Origin: Fibrobacteria bacterium
Lineage (GTDB): Bacteria > Fibrobacterota > Fibrobacteria > UBA11236
DNA: 64,000 nt
Reading direction: 5' to 3'
NCBI GenBank assembly: GCA_017881725.1
Contig: JADGQO010000026.1
Location: 1 to 64,000, forward strand
This document shows positions 20,434-29,792 of this stretch, one piece after another. Positions within the stretch are counted from its first letter, which is position 1; every line of letters begins with the position of its first letter. The position numbers were made by a program, and so were the translations under genes. Under the pieces are notes generated by a model. It made no database searches. It had not been told where the DNA came from and saw only the letters and a list, made by a program, of their open reading frames with translations.

Positions 20434-22797
20434 TCAGTCGTGAAGGCCGGACGGCAACCTGAGCGTAATCCGGGCGCCTTGGCCCGGCAACGAATCCACA
20501 TCGACTGTTCCGCCCCGCTCCTCGGCCCACTTCACCACGGCATGCATCCCCACGCCCCGTCCGGAAATCTCCGTGGCCGAATCCCGGGTCGAAAAACCGG
20601 GGAGGAAAATCAACTTTTGCCGATCGGATTCGCCCAATCGGGACAAGGTCTCGACGGAAACCAATCCCTTTGCCAACGCCTGGGAAGCCACGTGGTCGGG
20701 ATCGATGCCTGCGCCATCATCGCTTACAGTCACGTCTAAGTTACCCTGCCGTTCCTCGATGCGGATCGTAATTTTTCCGCAAGGGCTTTTGCCCAACGCC
20801 GACCGCTCCGCATCCGTTTCGATGCCATGATCGGCCGCGTTGCGGATCATATGCACCAAGGGTTCGTCCAAGGCGGCGAACATTCGCGGAGAAATTTCCA
20901 ATCCCTCCGGTTCCACTTTCAGCTCCAAGCGCTTGCCCAGGGATTCTCCCAGGCGCCCCACCATGCGGCGGTATTTTTCCGCCCATCTCCCCAAAGGGAT
21001 GGAATCGAGGTCGCGACAGGCGCGTAGCAGCCTGCGAAGCCCGTCATCCCCGCCCGTTCCAGAGCCTAAAACCGATGCGGAGGTTTTGGGTTCCAAGGCC
21101 CGCGCTAGCGCGCGCAACTCCGCAAGCCGGTGGTCCGCGATGGAAACCGCGTCGGGACCTCCCCGCGCCATTTCCCCGCGCAAACCCAGGAGGCGAGACT
21201 GTTCCGAACGCATATCCATCAGGAAGGCCTGGAATCCGGACCAGGGATTCGTGTCCATACTCCCGCCGGGCCGCGCGACCAGCCACTCTTCCGCCATCCT
21301 CATGACGCGCGCAAGCGCCTCGAACCCATAAGTCGCGGAGGTCCCTTTCAAGGTGTGCAGATCGCGGGACAACGACTGGACGAGGCTACGATAAGCGCCG
21401 ACCTCCGCCGTCGATAAGCTATCCGCCGCCACGCTCATACGTTGAATCCGCTCCTCCAAATCGTCCAGGAATTCGGGAATGGATTCACCATACCGTACCA
21501 TGCCCAGAATGGCTTTCACCTCGTCTTCATGACGCTGTTTCTGATCGCGGATTGCCTGCTCCACGCGCCTGGACTCGGTGACGTCCTGCACCAGGATCAT
21601 CAGTTTCTCCAACCTTTCGTCGTGATTCAACATTTTCTGGTAACCCACGATAACCGTGCGTTCGCGGCCGTCGGCGCCGTCCAAGCGCAATTCGCGCACC
21701 GGACATACCCGCAAAATCTTTTCCCAACGGAGCGACCGGTGTTTGGACTTCACCATTGCGAACCAGTCCATCCACTCGGACAGGGCCGCCGCATCCAAAT
21801 GCAGCAGCTCCGCAAGCGACTTTTTGGAGACGTCTGCGACGCCCAGAACGGCATTGGTGGACAGGGCGTAATCCGGATTCACTTTTCCATCCAAACCGAT
21901 GGTGAACAATCCCTGCTCGATATGATCGAGAATATCCTTGATTTCCCGAATCTTGTCCTGGACCATCTCCTCCAGGCGCTCCGTGTAATCCTTTACCGTC
22001 CGGCGCATGGAATCGAAATCCGCCGCCAGGAGCGCGATTTCATCTTCTCCGGTAACCTCCAGGGGACGGGCGTAGTCGCCGCGCGCGATGGCGTTGGCCG
22101 CTGTCTGCAAAGCTTCGATGGGGCGCGTGATGCGCTTGGCCTGCCGCCTGGCAGCCAAGTAAGCCAGCCCAATGGCGAGGGTGCCCAACATAACCAATGC
22201 GCCCAACATTTTAACGAGGGATTGCCGGGCCTCCGCTGCCGCCGCCGCGATGGCGTTTTCCATGAGCGCCGTGGTAAGTCCGTAGCGTACCGAGCCCATA
22301 CGACGGCCATCCACCATGACCGGCGCCGCGAATTCATAAACGTCAACGCCGGCGGTATGCGACCACCGGTGAGTCGCGCCGGGTACCGAAGAGGCCCAAA
22401 TGCTTAGGGAATCCTCCAAGAAGTAGGCGGACTTGACCAAGCCGTCCGGGTGCAGCGAATCGGCGAAAGCCCACGGCCTCCTTCTTTCGTCCATGTAGAT
22501 TCCGTAAACAATGTCACGGTCCGAGGAGACGGTATTGGCAATAATCGACGCGACTCCAGAGAAGGAATTGTCGCCGACCATGCCCGACAACGCGAGCGCA
22601 TTATTCGCGGCCAGCATCTGGCCTTTGGCTAGGAGTGTATTGCGGATGGATGAGACCGCCGCCGCCTTTTGACGTTGGGATAAGGACACATTGAGCAATA
22701 TGACGATGGCCAGGAACCCGATCAAGGTGGAGGCCAGCACCGTGACGGAGCTGACCAGCAACTTCCGCTCGATGCCTTGGCCGGGACGGGCGCTCAT
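20434..22797 (-). CDS. Membrane sensor, CheA-like histidine kinase (TM-sensor-HAMP-PAS-Hpt-HATPase, no evident CheW-like domain)
   Basis: Two TM segments, HAMP-like region, Hpt region with LHTLKGTSATYGF, HATPase HMIRNAADHGIE...DDGAGID...GRGVGMHAVV; ends directly after the ATPase domain. Confidence 0.85.
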   Translation of the reverse strand: MSARPGQGIERKLLVSSVTVLASTLIGFLAIVILLNVSLSQRQKAAAVSSIRNTLLAKGQMLAANNALALSGMVGDNSFSGVASIIANTVSSDRDIVYGIYMDERRRPWAFADSLHPDGLVKSAYFLEDSLSIWASSVPGATHRWSHTAGVDVYEFAAPVMVDGRRMGSVRYGLTTALMENAIAAAAAEARQSLVKMLGALVMLGTLAIGLAYLAARRQAKRITRPIEALQTAANAIARGDYARPLEVTGEDEIALLAADFDSMRRTVKDYTERLEEMVQDKIREIKDILDHIEQGLFTIGLDGKVNPDYALSTNAVLGVADVSKKSLAELLHLDAAALSEWMDWFAMVKSKHRSLRWEKILRVCPVRELRLDGADGRERTVIVGYQKMLNHDERLEKLMILVQDVTESRRVEQAIRDQKQRHEDEVKAILGMVRYGESIPEFLDDLEERIQRMSVAADSLSTAEVGAYRSLVQSLSRDLHTLKGTSATYGFEALARVMRMAEEWLVARPGGSMDTNPWSGFQAFLMDMRSEQSRLLGLRGEMARGGPDAVSIADHRLAELRALARALEPKTSASVLGSGTGGDDGLRRLLRACRDLDSIPLGRWAEKYRRMVGRLGESLGKRLELKVEPEGLEISPRMFAALDEPLVHMIRNAADHGIETDAERSALGKSPCGKITIRIEERQGNLDVTVSDDGAGIDPDHVASQALAKGLVSVETLSRLGESDRQKLIFLPGFSTRDSATEISGRGVGMHAVVKWAEERGGTVDVDSLPGQGARITLRLPSGLHD

Positions 22798-23777
22798 CGC
22801 AACACCTTGTCGATTTCCACCAGGGCCTCATCCCGGATGGAGGCGACCTTACGCGCCTGCGGCAAGTTCAGGATTTTATACACCGCCAACGGCTGCTCCA
22901 ACCGGGTCGAATCGGGCGCTTCCCAATCCGCCGCTTTGAGGCGCAGGATAATTCCGGCGGTCTGGACTCCCAGCGCATAATGGTCGGGCAGCAAGGCGAA
23001 AGTTCCAAAACTCACGGCGGACGTCACCAGATTTTCCACTCCGACCACCACGGGTTTACGGAAATGCTCCAAGGCGGGCAGCCATCCGCCCGCGATGATT
23101 TCCGGAGTGAGGAGAAAATTGTCGTTGAGAATCCACAGCGCGTCGACGTCCTGATCCAGGCGCAAGCGGCGCAATCCCCGGCGCACGGCCAGGGAAGGAT
23201 CTTGCCCGGCCTCGGGAATTTCAAAGGCCAGCAACTGGATGTTTTCTGACTGGCACCATTTGGCGTTCTCCTTAACGAAGTCGCGCATGGACGGCCGCGC
23301 CAGCACGCCGACCTTCCGCACCGGTGAGGACAAGATGGATCGCAAATTCATGACCGTAGTGACCGCCGGAACCTCGTAGAAAATCCCCGTCATGCGGGCC
23401 ATGCCGGCGATGGCCCTATCCACACGGACGGCCATGAGAGCCACGCCCGGCGGGGGCGGCAGGGAATCGCGCCAAAGCTTCTGGACCTGGGCATAAAGTT
23501 GAATGGCCTGATTGTCCATGAGCACGACGGCCTTGCAATGGGCGAGGTGGATCTCATTCGCGACCGCGGCGGCATCGTCTCCGGCCGCCAGCAGGCGCGC
23601 GTGTGTTTCGAATTCCAGCCCCAGTTCATGGACCAACCCATTCGCCGCTTCGTCGAAGTGGATGCCGGACGGACGCAGGATCAGGATGGAATCGGAACCA
23701 TTGGCGATGGCCGCCAAGCACACGGCCATGATTAAAGTTCGGCATGTCCAGGGACCGTGCCGTTGTCGGGAATTCAT
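22794..23777 (-). CDS. Periplasmic ABC-transporter substrate-binding-like protein
   Basis: Signal peptide; LVTSAVSFGTFALLPDHYALGVQTAGIILRL typical of ABC_sub_bind family. Confidence 0.7.
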   Translation of the reverse strand: MNSRQRHGPWTCRTLIMAVCLAAIANGSDSILILRPSGIHFDEAANGLVHELGLEFETHARLLAAGDDAAAVANEIHLAHCKAVVLMDNQAIQLYAQVQKLWRDSLPPPPGVALMAVRVDRAIAGMARMTGIFYEVPAVTTVMNLRSILSSPVRKVGVLARPSMRDFVKENAKWCQSENIQLLAFEIPEAGQDPSLAVRRGLRRLRLDQDVDALWILNDNFLLTPEIIAGGWLPALEHFRKPVVVGVENLVTSAVSFGTFALLPDHYALGVQTAGIILRLKAADWEAPDSTRLEQPLAVYKILNLPQARKVASIRDEALVEIDKVLR

Positions 23778-24487
23778 TTCCATCCGTCCACCCCCAGCAT
23801 CCGTAGGCTACCGGCGTCCAAATGCCGCCATTGCATCAGCATTTCCTTGGCATCGAAGCCTTCGCGCACGGCCAGGGCCGTCAGCGTCACTTGGCCCTTT
23901 TCCAATCGGGAAGCCGTCAATTTTTCCTGGGACTTCCTTTGCAGTTCCGCCATGTTGGATTCGGAAACCAATACCGCGTCCACGGAATGGAAAATGAGCA
24001 GCGGAAGCAAATCCTCGACCTTGGTCACGCGGTTTAACCGGGGCGTTCCGCCCACCAACCCATTAATGAAAGCCCCCATCTCCGCCCGCTCCAAAATGCC
24101 GACAACGCCGATTTCCAATTTCGAGACGCGACCCATATCAACGGGCTTCTCCAAGGACAGGAGCACGAAGTTTTCCGTCGTTGATCCATTCCGAACGCCT
24201 TGCAGGCGAGAAGCGTAACCTCGGAATGGGCCGAGCACCATGCCGGGAGCGACGAGTATTTCCGGCTTTTCCTGCGCGACCTGGGCTTCTAAATCCGCCA
24301 GCCGCGCGAAAACGGTGATTTCCAATCCGGGACAATTACGGGCCAGCGACTCTTGAATCGCCAAAGGCCGGGCCAGCGAGGGGTAATACACATAGACTTT
24401 GCCGCCACCGGGGGACGGCTTTCCCGCCATAGCCACGATCAAAACCAGGGACAAAATCGCGCGCGCCTTAAGCCGGACTTTCACCAT
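23774..24487 (-). CDS. Periplasmic solute-binding-like protein
   Basis: Signal peptide after GGGAGGTTATG start; overlaps the downstream binding-protein gene. Confidence 0.6.
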   Translation of the reverse strand: MVKVRLKARAILSLVLIVAMAGKPSPGGGKVYVYYPSLARPLAIQESLARNCPGLEITVFARLADLEAQVAQEKPEILVAPGMVLGPFRGYASRLQGVRNGSTTENFVLLSLEKPVDMGRVSKLEIGVVGILERAEMGAFINGLVGGTPRLNRVTKVEDLLPLLIFHSVDAVLVSESNMAELQRKSQEKLTASRLEKGQVTLTALAVREGFDAKEMLMQWRHLDAGSLRMLGVDGWK

Positions 24488-24671
24488 AACCTCCCGAAGA
24501 ATCCATCCCATGGACCTCCCGCGCCAGCCCCATTCCATCCCGGCGTCTCATGTCTCGGACCGATTATAGCACGCGCCGACGCCGCCGGGCATGGATTGGG
24601 TCGACAATTACGGGATATGCCCCGGAAACCTTGGTATAATCGCAATCAGGGATTTTTTATATTGACCTCGG

Positions 24672-25934
24672 ATGAATAAGAAACGCATCGCCTTGCTCGG
24701 CGCCACCGGTTCGATTGGAATGGCCGCCCTAAAGGTGATCCGCCAGCATCCCGATCGGTTCCAGTTGGTGAGCGTCGCCGCCGGCAGACAATGGGACAAG
24801 CTCCTCCCCGTCATCCAGGAATTCAATCTCGGTAAAGCCTGCCTGTGGGAAGAGGCTGCGGCCGCTGAATTGCGCCGACACACTGCGGCGAAAGTTTTTT
24901 CCGGCATGGACGGCCTGTTGGAATTATGCGCCGACGCGGATGTGGATTTCGTCTTGAACGGTTTGGTGGGGGCCATCGGCTGCCGTCCAACCCTGGAGGC
25001 GATTCGCCACGGGAAGCATGTCGGACTCGCGAACAAGGAAACCATGGTCATGGCCGGAGCCATCATCAATGAGGCTTTGAGTCGTCATCCGGAAAGCCGC
25101 ATGATTCCGATCGATTCGGAGCATTCCGCGATTTTCCAATGCTTGGCCGGGCGACCTGTTTCCGAAGTGGAACATATCGAATTGACCGCGTCCGGCGGCC
25201 CGTTCCGTGAGCGCCCGCAAGCGACCTTCGCGACCATCACAAAATCGGACGCCCTGAAACATCCCACTTGGAAGATGGGCGCCAAAATCACCATCGACTC
25301 CGCGACCCTGATGAACAAAGGGCTGGAAGTCATCGAAGCGCATTATCTCTTCGGCATGGATTTCAATCGCATCAAGGTGACCATCCACCCCACTTCCATC
25401 ATCCACAGTTTCGTGCAATTCCGCGACGGCTCACTTATGGCCCAACTCGGTTGCCCCGATATGCAATTGCCCATCCAATACGCGATGACCTACCCCGAAC
25501 GCTGGTCCCTGGACGTCGAACGCTTGGACTTGGCCAAGGTGGCCAAATTGGAATTCTTCCCTCCGGATTTCGAAAAATTTCCCTGCCTGGGTTTAGCCTA
25601 CCGGGCCGGATCTTTGGGCGGTACGGCCCCGGCCGTTCTCAACGCCGCCAACGAAGCCGTAGTCGCCAGGTTTTTGGAAGAGTCCATCGCCTTCACGGAC
25701 ATACCCATCATTTTAAGCCAGGTTTTGGAACAAGCGGCCCTATCGGGACAATCAGCCCAAACGGCCAGGACCGATACCCATGCTGTGCATGGCCTTGCAA
25801 GCAAGGCTTCGCAACCAACCTTGGACGATGTGCTGAAGGCCGACGCCTGGGCGCGCGCCGAAGCGGAAAAAATCATGTCGCGGGGAATCGGAAAAACCGC
25901 CGTCTCCCCTGCGGCCAAAGTCGGAAATCGATAG
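24672..25934 (+). CDS. dxr: 1-deoxy-D-xylulose 5-phosphate reductoisomerase
   Basis: LLGATGSIG; LANKETMVMAG; SEHSAIFQCL; LTASGGPFR. Confidence 0.97.
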   Translation: MNKKRIALLGATGSIGMAALKVIRQHPDRFQLVSVAAGRQWDKLLPVIQEFNLGKACLWEEAAAAELRRHTAAKVFSGMDGLLELCADADVDFVLNGLVGAIGCRPTLEAIRHGKHVGLANKETMVMAGAIINEALSRHPESRMIPIDSEHSAIFQCLAGRPVSEVEHIELTASGGPFRERPQATFATITKSDALKHPTWKMGAKITIDSATLMNKGLEVIEAHYLFGMDFNRIKVTIHPTSIIHSFVQFRDGSLMAQLGCPDMQLPIQYAMTYPERWSLDVERLDLAKVAKLEFFPPDFEKFPCLGLAYRAGSLGGTAPAVLNAANEAVVARFLEESIAFTDIPIILSQVLEQAALSGQSAQTARTDTHAVHGLASKASQPTLDDVLKADAWARAEAEKIMSRGIGKTAVSPAAKVGNR

Positions 25935-25964
25935 GGCTGCGGCCCGTTCGGAAAAGGATCGCCA

Positions 25965-27299
25965 ATGCATCTCACGGGATATTATTCATTGCTGTACCAA
26001 TTACCGGTGGGGCTCATCGGATTGAGCCTGATGGTATTCGTGCATGAATTTGGACATTTCATCGTGGCCAAACGCGTGGGCGTGAAGGTGCATACGTTCT
26101 CGATCGGATTCGGGAAGAAATTGATCAAGTGGCGTCGCGGTGACACCGAATATTGCATCTCGGCCATTCCCTTCGGAGGCTATGTCGCCATGGCGGGTGA
26201 AAGTCCCGATGACGGCGGCTACGGCAACACCGATGAATTCCGCATGCGGCCCATTCCGGCCCGGCTGGCCATCGCGGTAGCGGGTCCGGCGGCGAACCTG
26301 CTTTTCGCATTTGTCATCCTGTTCGGACTCTACCTGTATGGAGTTCAAGAACCCAAGACGTCCATGGTGGTGGGCGAAGTGGAAGAGGGTTCCGCCGGCG
26401 AAAAGGCAGGGATCAAACGCGGCGACGAAATCCTGGCCCTGAACGGCAGTCCCGTCAAGGGGTGGGAAGAGTTCATGCAGGAAGTGGCCATGCAAGGCGG
26501 CCATCCCGTGCCCGTGAAAATCCGGCGCAATAACTCCCTGGATACCACCGTGCAAATGACTCCGGAGATGAACCCCAAATTCGGAATCGCGTTGGCGGGC
26601 CTGACCGGCGAGGCCGACGTATTGGTCGCCCAGGTGATGCCCGGCAAACCGGCCGAGGCTGCGGGCCTCAAAGTCGGCGATAAAATTCTCTCCGTAGACG
26701 GCATCCGCATCCCTTCCGCCATGGCTTTGATTGAAATGGTGAACGGATCCAAAGGCGAACCCATCAAATTGGCCCTGGTCCGGGACAGCGTCCAGCAAGT
26801 CAAGGAAATCCGCCCGGTGCTCGATGAGGGAACCAAGCGCTTTATCATCGGCATTTATCCCGGCGTCTCACCGCCTACCGAATTGGTCAAGCGCGGCGTC
26901 GTCGGCGCGATGAAATTGAGCCTGCAAAAAAACGGGGAGTCCGCAACGCTGGTGATTAAAACCTTTTCGGGAATCCTGACGGGCAAGATCAAATTGAAGG
27001 CCTTATCCGGACCCATCGGCATCGTGCAAATGATCGCCGGCAGCCTGCGCCAGAGCTTGCAAAAGTTTCTGGAATTTATGGCCTTGCTCAACACCAACCT
27101 CGCCGTGCTCAATATCCTTCCACTGGCCATCACGGACGGCGGCGTCGTGGTGTTCCTTTTGTTGGAAGCGATTCGTCGTCGCCCGTTGAGCCTAACCACG
27201 CAACATGTCATCAACCGCGTAGGTTTCAGTTTCTTCCTGTTGTTGTTTCTGTTCGTGACCTTTCAGGACATCATCCGCATCCCCTGGTTTCTGAACTGA
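25965..27299 (+). CDS. rseP: Site-2 protease family RIP metalloprotease
   Basis: HEFGHF zinc motif, two PDZ-like regions, C-terminal NILPLAITDGG; synteny with dxr. Confidence 0.93.
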   Translation: MHLTGYYSLLYQLPVGLIGLSLMVFVHEFGHFIVAKRVGVKVHTFSIGFGKKLIKWRRGDTEYCISAIPFGGYVAMAGESPDDGGYGNTDEFRMRPIPARLAIAVAGPAANLLFAFVILFGLYLYGVQEPKTSMVVGEVEEGSAGEKAGIKRGDEILALNGSPVKGWEEFMQEVAMQGGHPVPVKIRRNNSLDTTVQMTPEMNPKFGIALAGLTGEADVLVAQVMPGKPAEAAGLKVGDKILSVDGIRIPSAMALIEMVNGSKGEPIKLALVRDSVQQVKEIRPVLDEGTKRFIIGIYPGVSPPTELVKRGVVGAMKLSLQKNGESATLVIKTFSGILTGKIKLKALSGPIGIVQMIAGSLRQSLQKFLEFMALLNTNLAVLNILPLAITDGGVVVFLLLEAIRRRPLSLTTQHVINRVGFSFFLLLFLFVTFQDIIRIPWFLN

Positions 27300-27387
27300 T
27301 GTTACGTGGCCGCGATGCGGTTCCTGGCCCGATGCAAGTCCTAGTCGGCGTCGGATCGGCGGAACCGCTTTCCTATATTTCTCCGCC

Positions 27388-28686
27388 ATGAATATTCTCA
27401 TTATCGGCAACGGCGGACGCGAACACGCCATCGGCCTTAAGCTCTCGCAATCCCCGCAGAAACCCGTTTTGATTTTCGCCCCCGGCAATCCGGGCATGGA
27501 GGAATTGGGCTCCTGTTTTTCGATTTCCACGGATGATTTCCGAGGCCTGATCACCCTGGCGCAAACCCAGAAGGTGGACCTGACCGTGGTCGGACCGGAA
27601 CAGCCCTTGGTCGGAGGAATCGTCGACGCTTTCCACGCCCAGGGCCTCAAGATTTTCGGGCCCACCCAGGCGGCAGCGGCTTTGGAAGGAAGCAAAGCCT
27701 TCTCCAAGGACTTTATGGGCCGCCATGGAATTCCCACCGCGCATTATCGGACTTTCCGCGCCTTGGAGCCGGCGCGAGCGCACTTGCGAGAGGTCGGCGC
27801 GCCCATCGTCATCAAGGCCAGCGGCCTGGCGGGCGGCAAGGGAGCCGTTGTTTGTATGACCATCCCGGAAGCCGAATCGGCCTTGCAGTCCATGTTGGGA
27901 CCCAAAGCGATTTTCGGAGCCGCCGGTTCTGAAGTGGTCATGGAGGAATTCATGGAAGGCGAAGAGGCCTCGCTGTTCGCGCTCACGGACGGAAAGGATT
28001 TTGTATTGCTACCGTCCGCGCAGGATCATAAGCGCATCGGCGACGGCGATACCGGGCCCAATACCGGCGGCATGGGGGCTTATTCGCCCGCTCCCATCAT
28101 GACCCCGGAACTGCTGGAAATCGTTTCCAAAACCATAGTCGCGCCCACGTTGCAGGGAATGCGCGAAGAGGGCGTCCCGTACCAGGGCATCCTTTTCGTA
28201 GGCTTGATGATGACGCGTCAGGGCCCGAAGGTCGTGGAGTACAATTGCCGCCTGGGAGATCCTGAAACCCAAGCGGTTTTGCCGATTCTACAAGAAGATT
28301 TTTTGGATTTGATTTTAGCTGCCGTGGAAGGGCGTATAGGCCAAATCGTCTTACAACCCTCGCAGCAATGGGCCGCAGTTGTGGTCATGGCTTCCAAAGG
28401 CTACCCCGGACCGTACGAAACCGGCATACCGATTCATGGCCTGGACCAGGCCGGAAGTAATTCGGCCGGATTACTTCCGGATGCGCATGCCGTCCACGCG
28501 GGTACACGCTATATGCAGGAAAAACTGGTTACCGGCGGCGGTCGGGTATTAGGCATGGTCGGACAAGGTCCATCTCTCGAGGCGGCCATCCGGGCGGCGT
28601 ATACGGCAGTCTCCAAAGTCGAATTCGCAGGCATGCAATATCGCCGCGATATCGGTAAAAAAGGCCTGTCGAGAATGGTCTCCTAA
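27388..28686 (+). CDS. purD: Phosphoribosylamine-glycine ligase
   Basis: NILIIGNGGREHAIGLKL; GPNTGGMGAYSPAP; EYNCRLGDPETQ. Confidence 0.97.
   Translation: MNILIIGNGGREHAIGLKLSQSPQKPVLIFAPGNPGMEELGSCFSISTDDFRGLITLAQTQKVDLTVVGPEQPLVGGIVDAFHAQGLKIFGPTQAAAALEGSKAFSKDFMGRHGIPTAHYRTFRALEPARAHLREVGAPIVIKASGLAGGKGAVVCMTIPEAESALQSMLGPKAIFGAAGSEVVMEEFMEGEEASLFALTDGKDFVLLPSAQDHKRIGDGDTGPNTGGMGAYSPAPIMTPELLEIVSKTIVAPTLQGMREEGVPYQGILFVGLMMTRQGPKVVEYNCRLGDPETQAVLPILQEDFLDLILAAVEGRIGQIVLQPSQQWAAVVVMASKGYPGPYETGIPIHGLDQAGSNSAGLLPDAHAVHAGTRYMQEKLVTGGGRVLGMVGQGPSLEAAIRAAYTAVSKVEFAGMQYRRDIGKKGLSRMVS
28451..28480. repeat. 11-bp perfect inverted repeat inside purD
   Basis: CCGGAAGTAAT-TCGGCCGG-ATTACTTCCGG. Confidence 0.85.
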
Positions 28687-28691
28687 CCGGC

Positions 28692-29639
28692 ATGACTGAC
28701 CCCAACGGTCCGGAACGTTCCTCTCGCTCCGGTTTTCTCCGCAGCCGTTCCCGCCCTCGACTGAGGTCGATCATTTTCACTTGCGTCGTGGTGGTGACTC
28801 TCCCCTTCCAAACCACCTGGTCTAGAGCCCAAACCGCTCCCGCAACCCCGTCTCAAACCGCAAAACCTGTTCTGGTCGAAAAGCGCAAAGTCACTCATTC
28901 ACCCACCACCTTAAAAACCGAATTCGAACCCATTGCGAGTCCAAAGGACTCCCTGCCCGTTCCCTTGCGAAAGCTGGACCAAAAAGCCTTGCAGGCGCCG
29001 GAAAAACTGCTTTTCGACATCATTTGGGGGGGATGGAGTTTCAGTTGGATCAATGCCGGGCAAGCCACGCTGGAATTGTTGCCCACGGATAAACCCTATC
29101 AGTGGAAAATCCAATCGCTGGCCCGCGGAAACAGTTTTTTCCAATCTTTTTATCCGGTTCAAGATACCGTCGCGTCCATCATTGATGCCCGGGGAATTTA
29201 CCCCGTCCGTTTCGAAAAACATTTGCATGAGGGCACTTATAATGCCCATATAACGGCCTCGTATGACCAAAATTTGCATGTATTGCGCACCCAGGATACC
29301 TCGTTATCGATAGACCCCTTTACCCATGACGTCTTGTCCGCTTTTTATTTCATCCGCACCCAAAAGCTGAAAGTCGGCGACAGTCTGGAATTGGCCGCCG
29401 TTTCCGGAAAGAAGAAATACAATCTCAAAGTGCTTTGCCATGGACGGGAGGACGTCGAGGTTCCCGCAGGCAAGTTCCATACCCTGGTGGTTGAACCGGT
29501 TTTAAAAGAAGACGGCCTTTTCAAAGCCAAGGGTAAATTGACGATTTGGGTAACCGACGACGAAGCGCATATGCCCGTCAAAATGCAGAGCAAAATCCCC
29601 GTCGGATCCATAAAAGCCGAACTGGTTTCCAAGGGATAA
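28692..29639 (+). CDS. DUF3108-family exported protein
   Basis: Signal-peptide-like N-terminus; ISWGWINAGQATL-type pattern, ASIIDARGIYPVRFEKHLHEGTY. Confidence 0.7.
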   Translation: MTDPNGPERSSRSGFLRSRSRPRLRSIIFTCVVVVTLPFQTTWSRAQTAPATPSQTAKPVLVEKRKVTHSPTTLKTEFEPIASPKDSLPVPLRKLDQKALQAPEKLLFDIIWGGWSFSWINAGQATLELLPTDKPYQWKIQSLARGNSFFQSFYPVQDTVASIIDARGIYPVRFEKHLHEGTYNAHITASYDQNLHVLRTQDTSLSIDPFTHDVLSAFYFIRTQKLKVGDSLELAAVSGKKKYNLKVLCHGREDVEVPAGKFHTLVVEPVLKEDGLFKAKGKLTIWVTDDEAHMPVKMQSKIPVGSIKAELVSKG

Positions 29640-29792
29640 ACGCCCTCCCTCAATCCCTGTCCCTGTTTCCCTGACTCGAACTCTGGTTGGGCTCTTTAGC
29701 ACGGCGCTTGGAAATTAATCGATGTTATATGGAAATCGTGTTATATTCCTTCATCATAAGCTGCATCGAATCTTCCAACCCAGGAGACGCCC

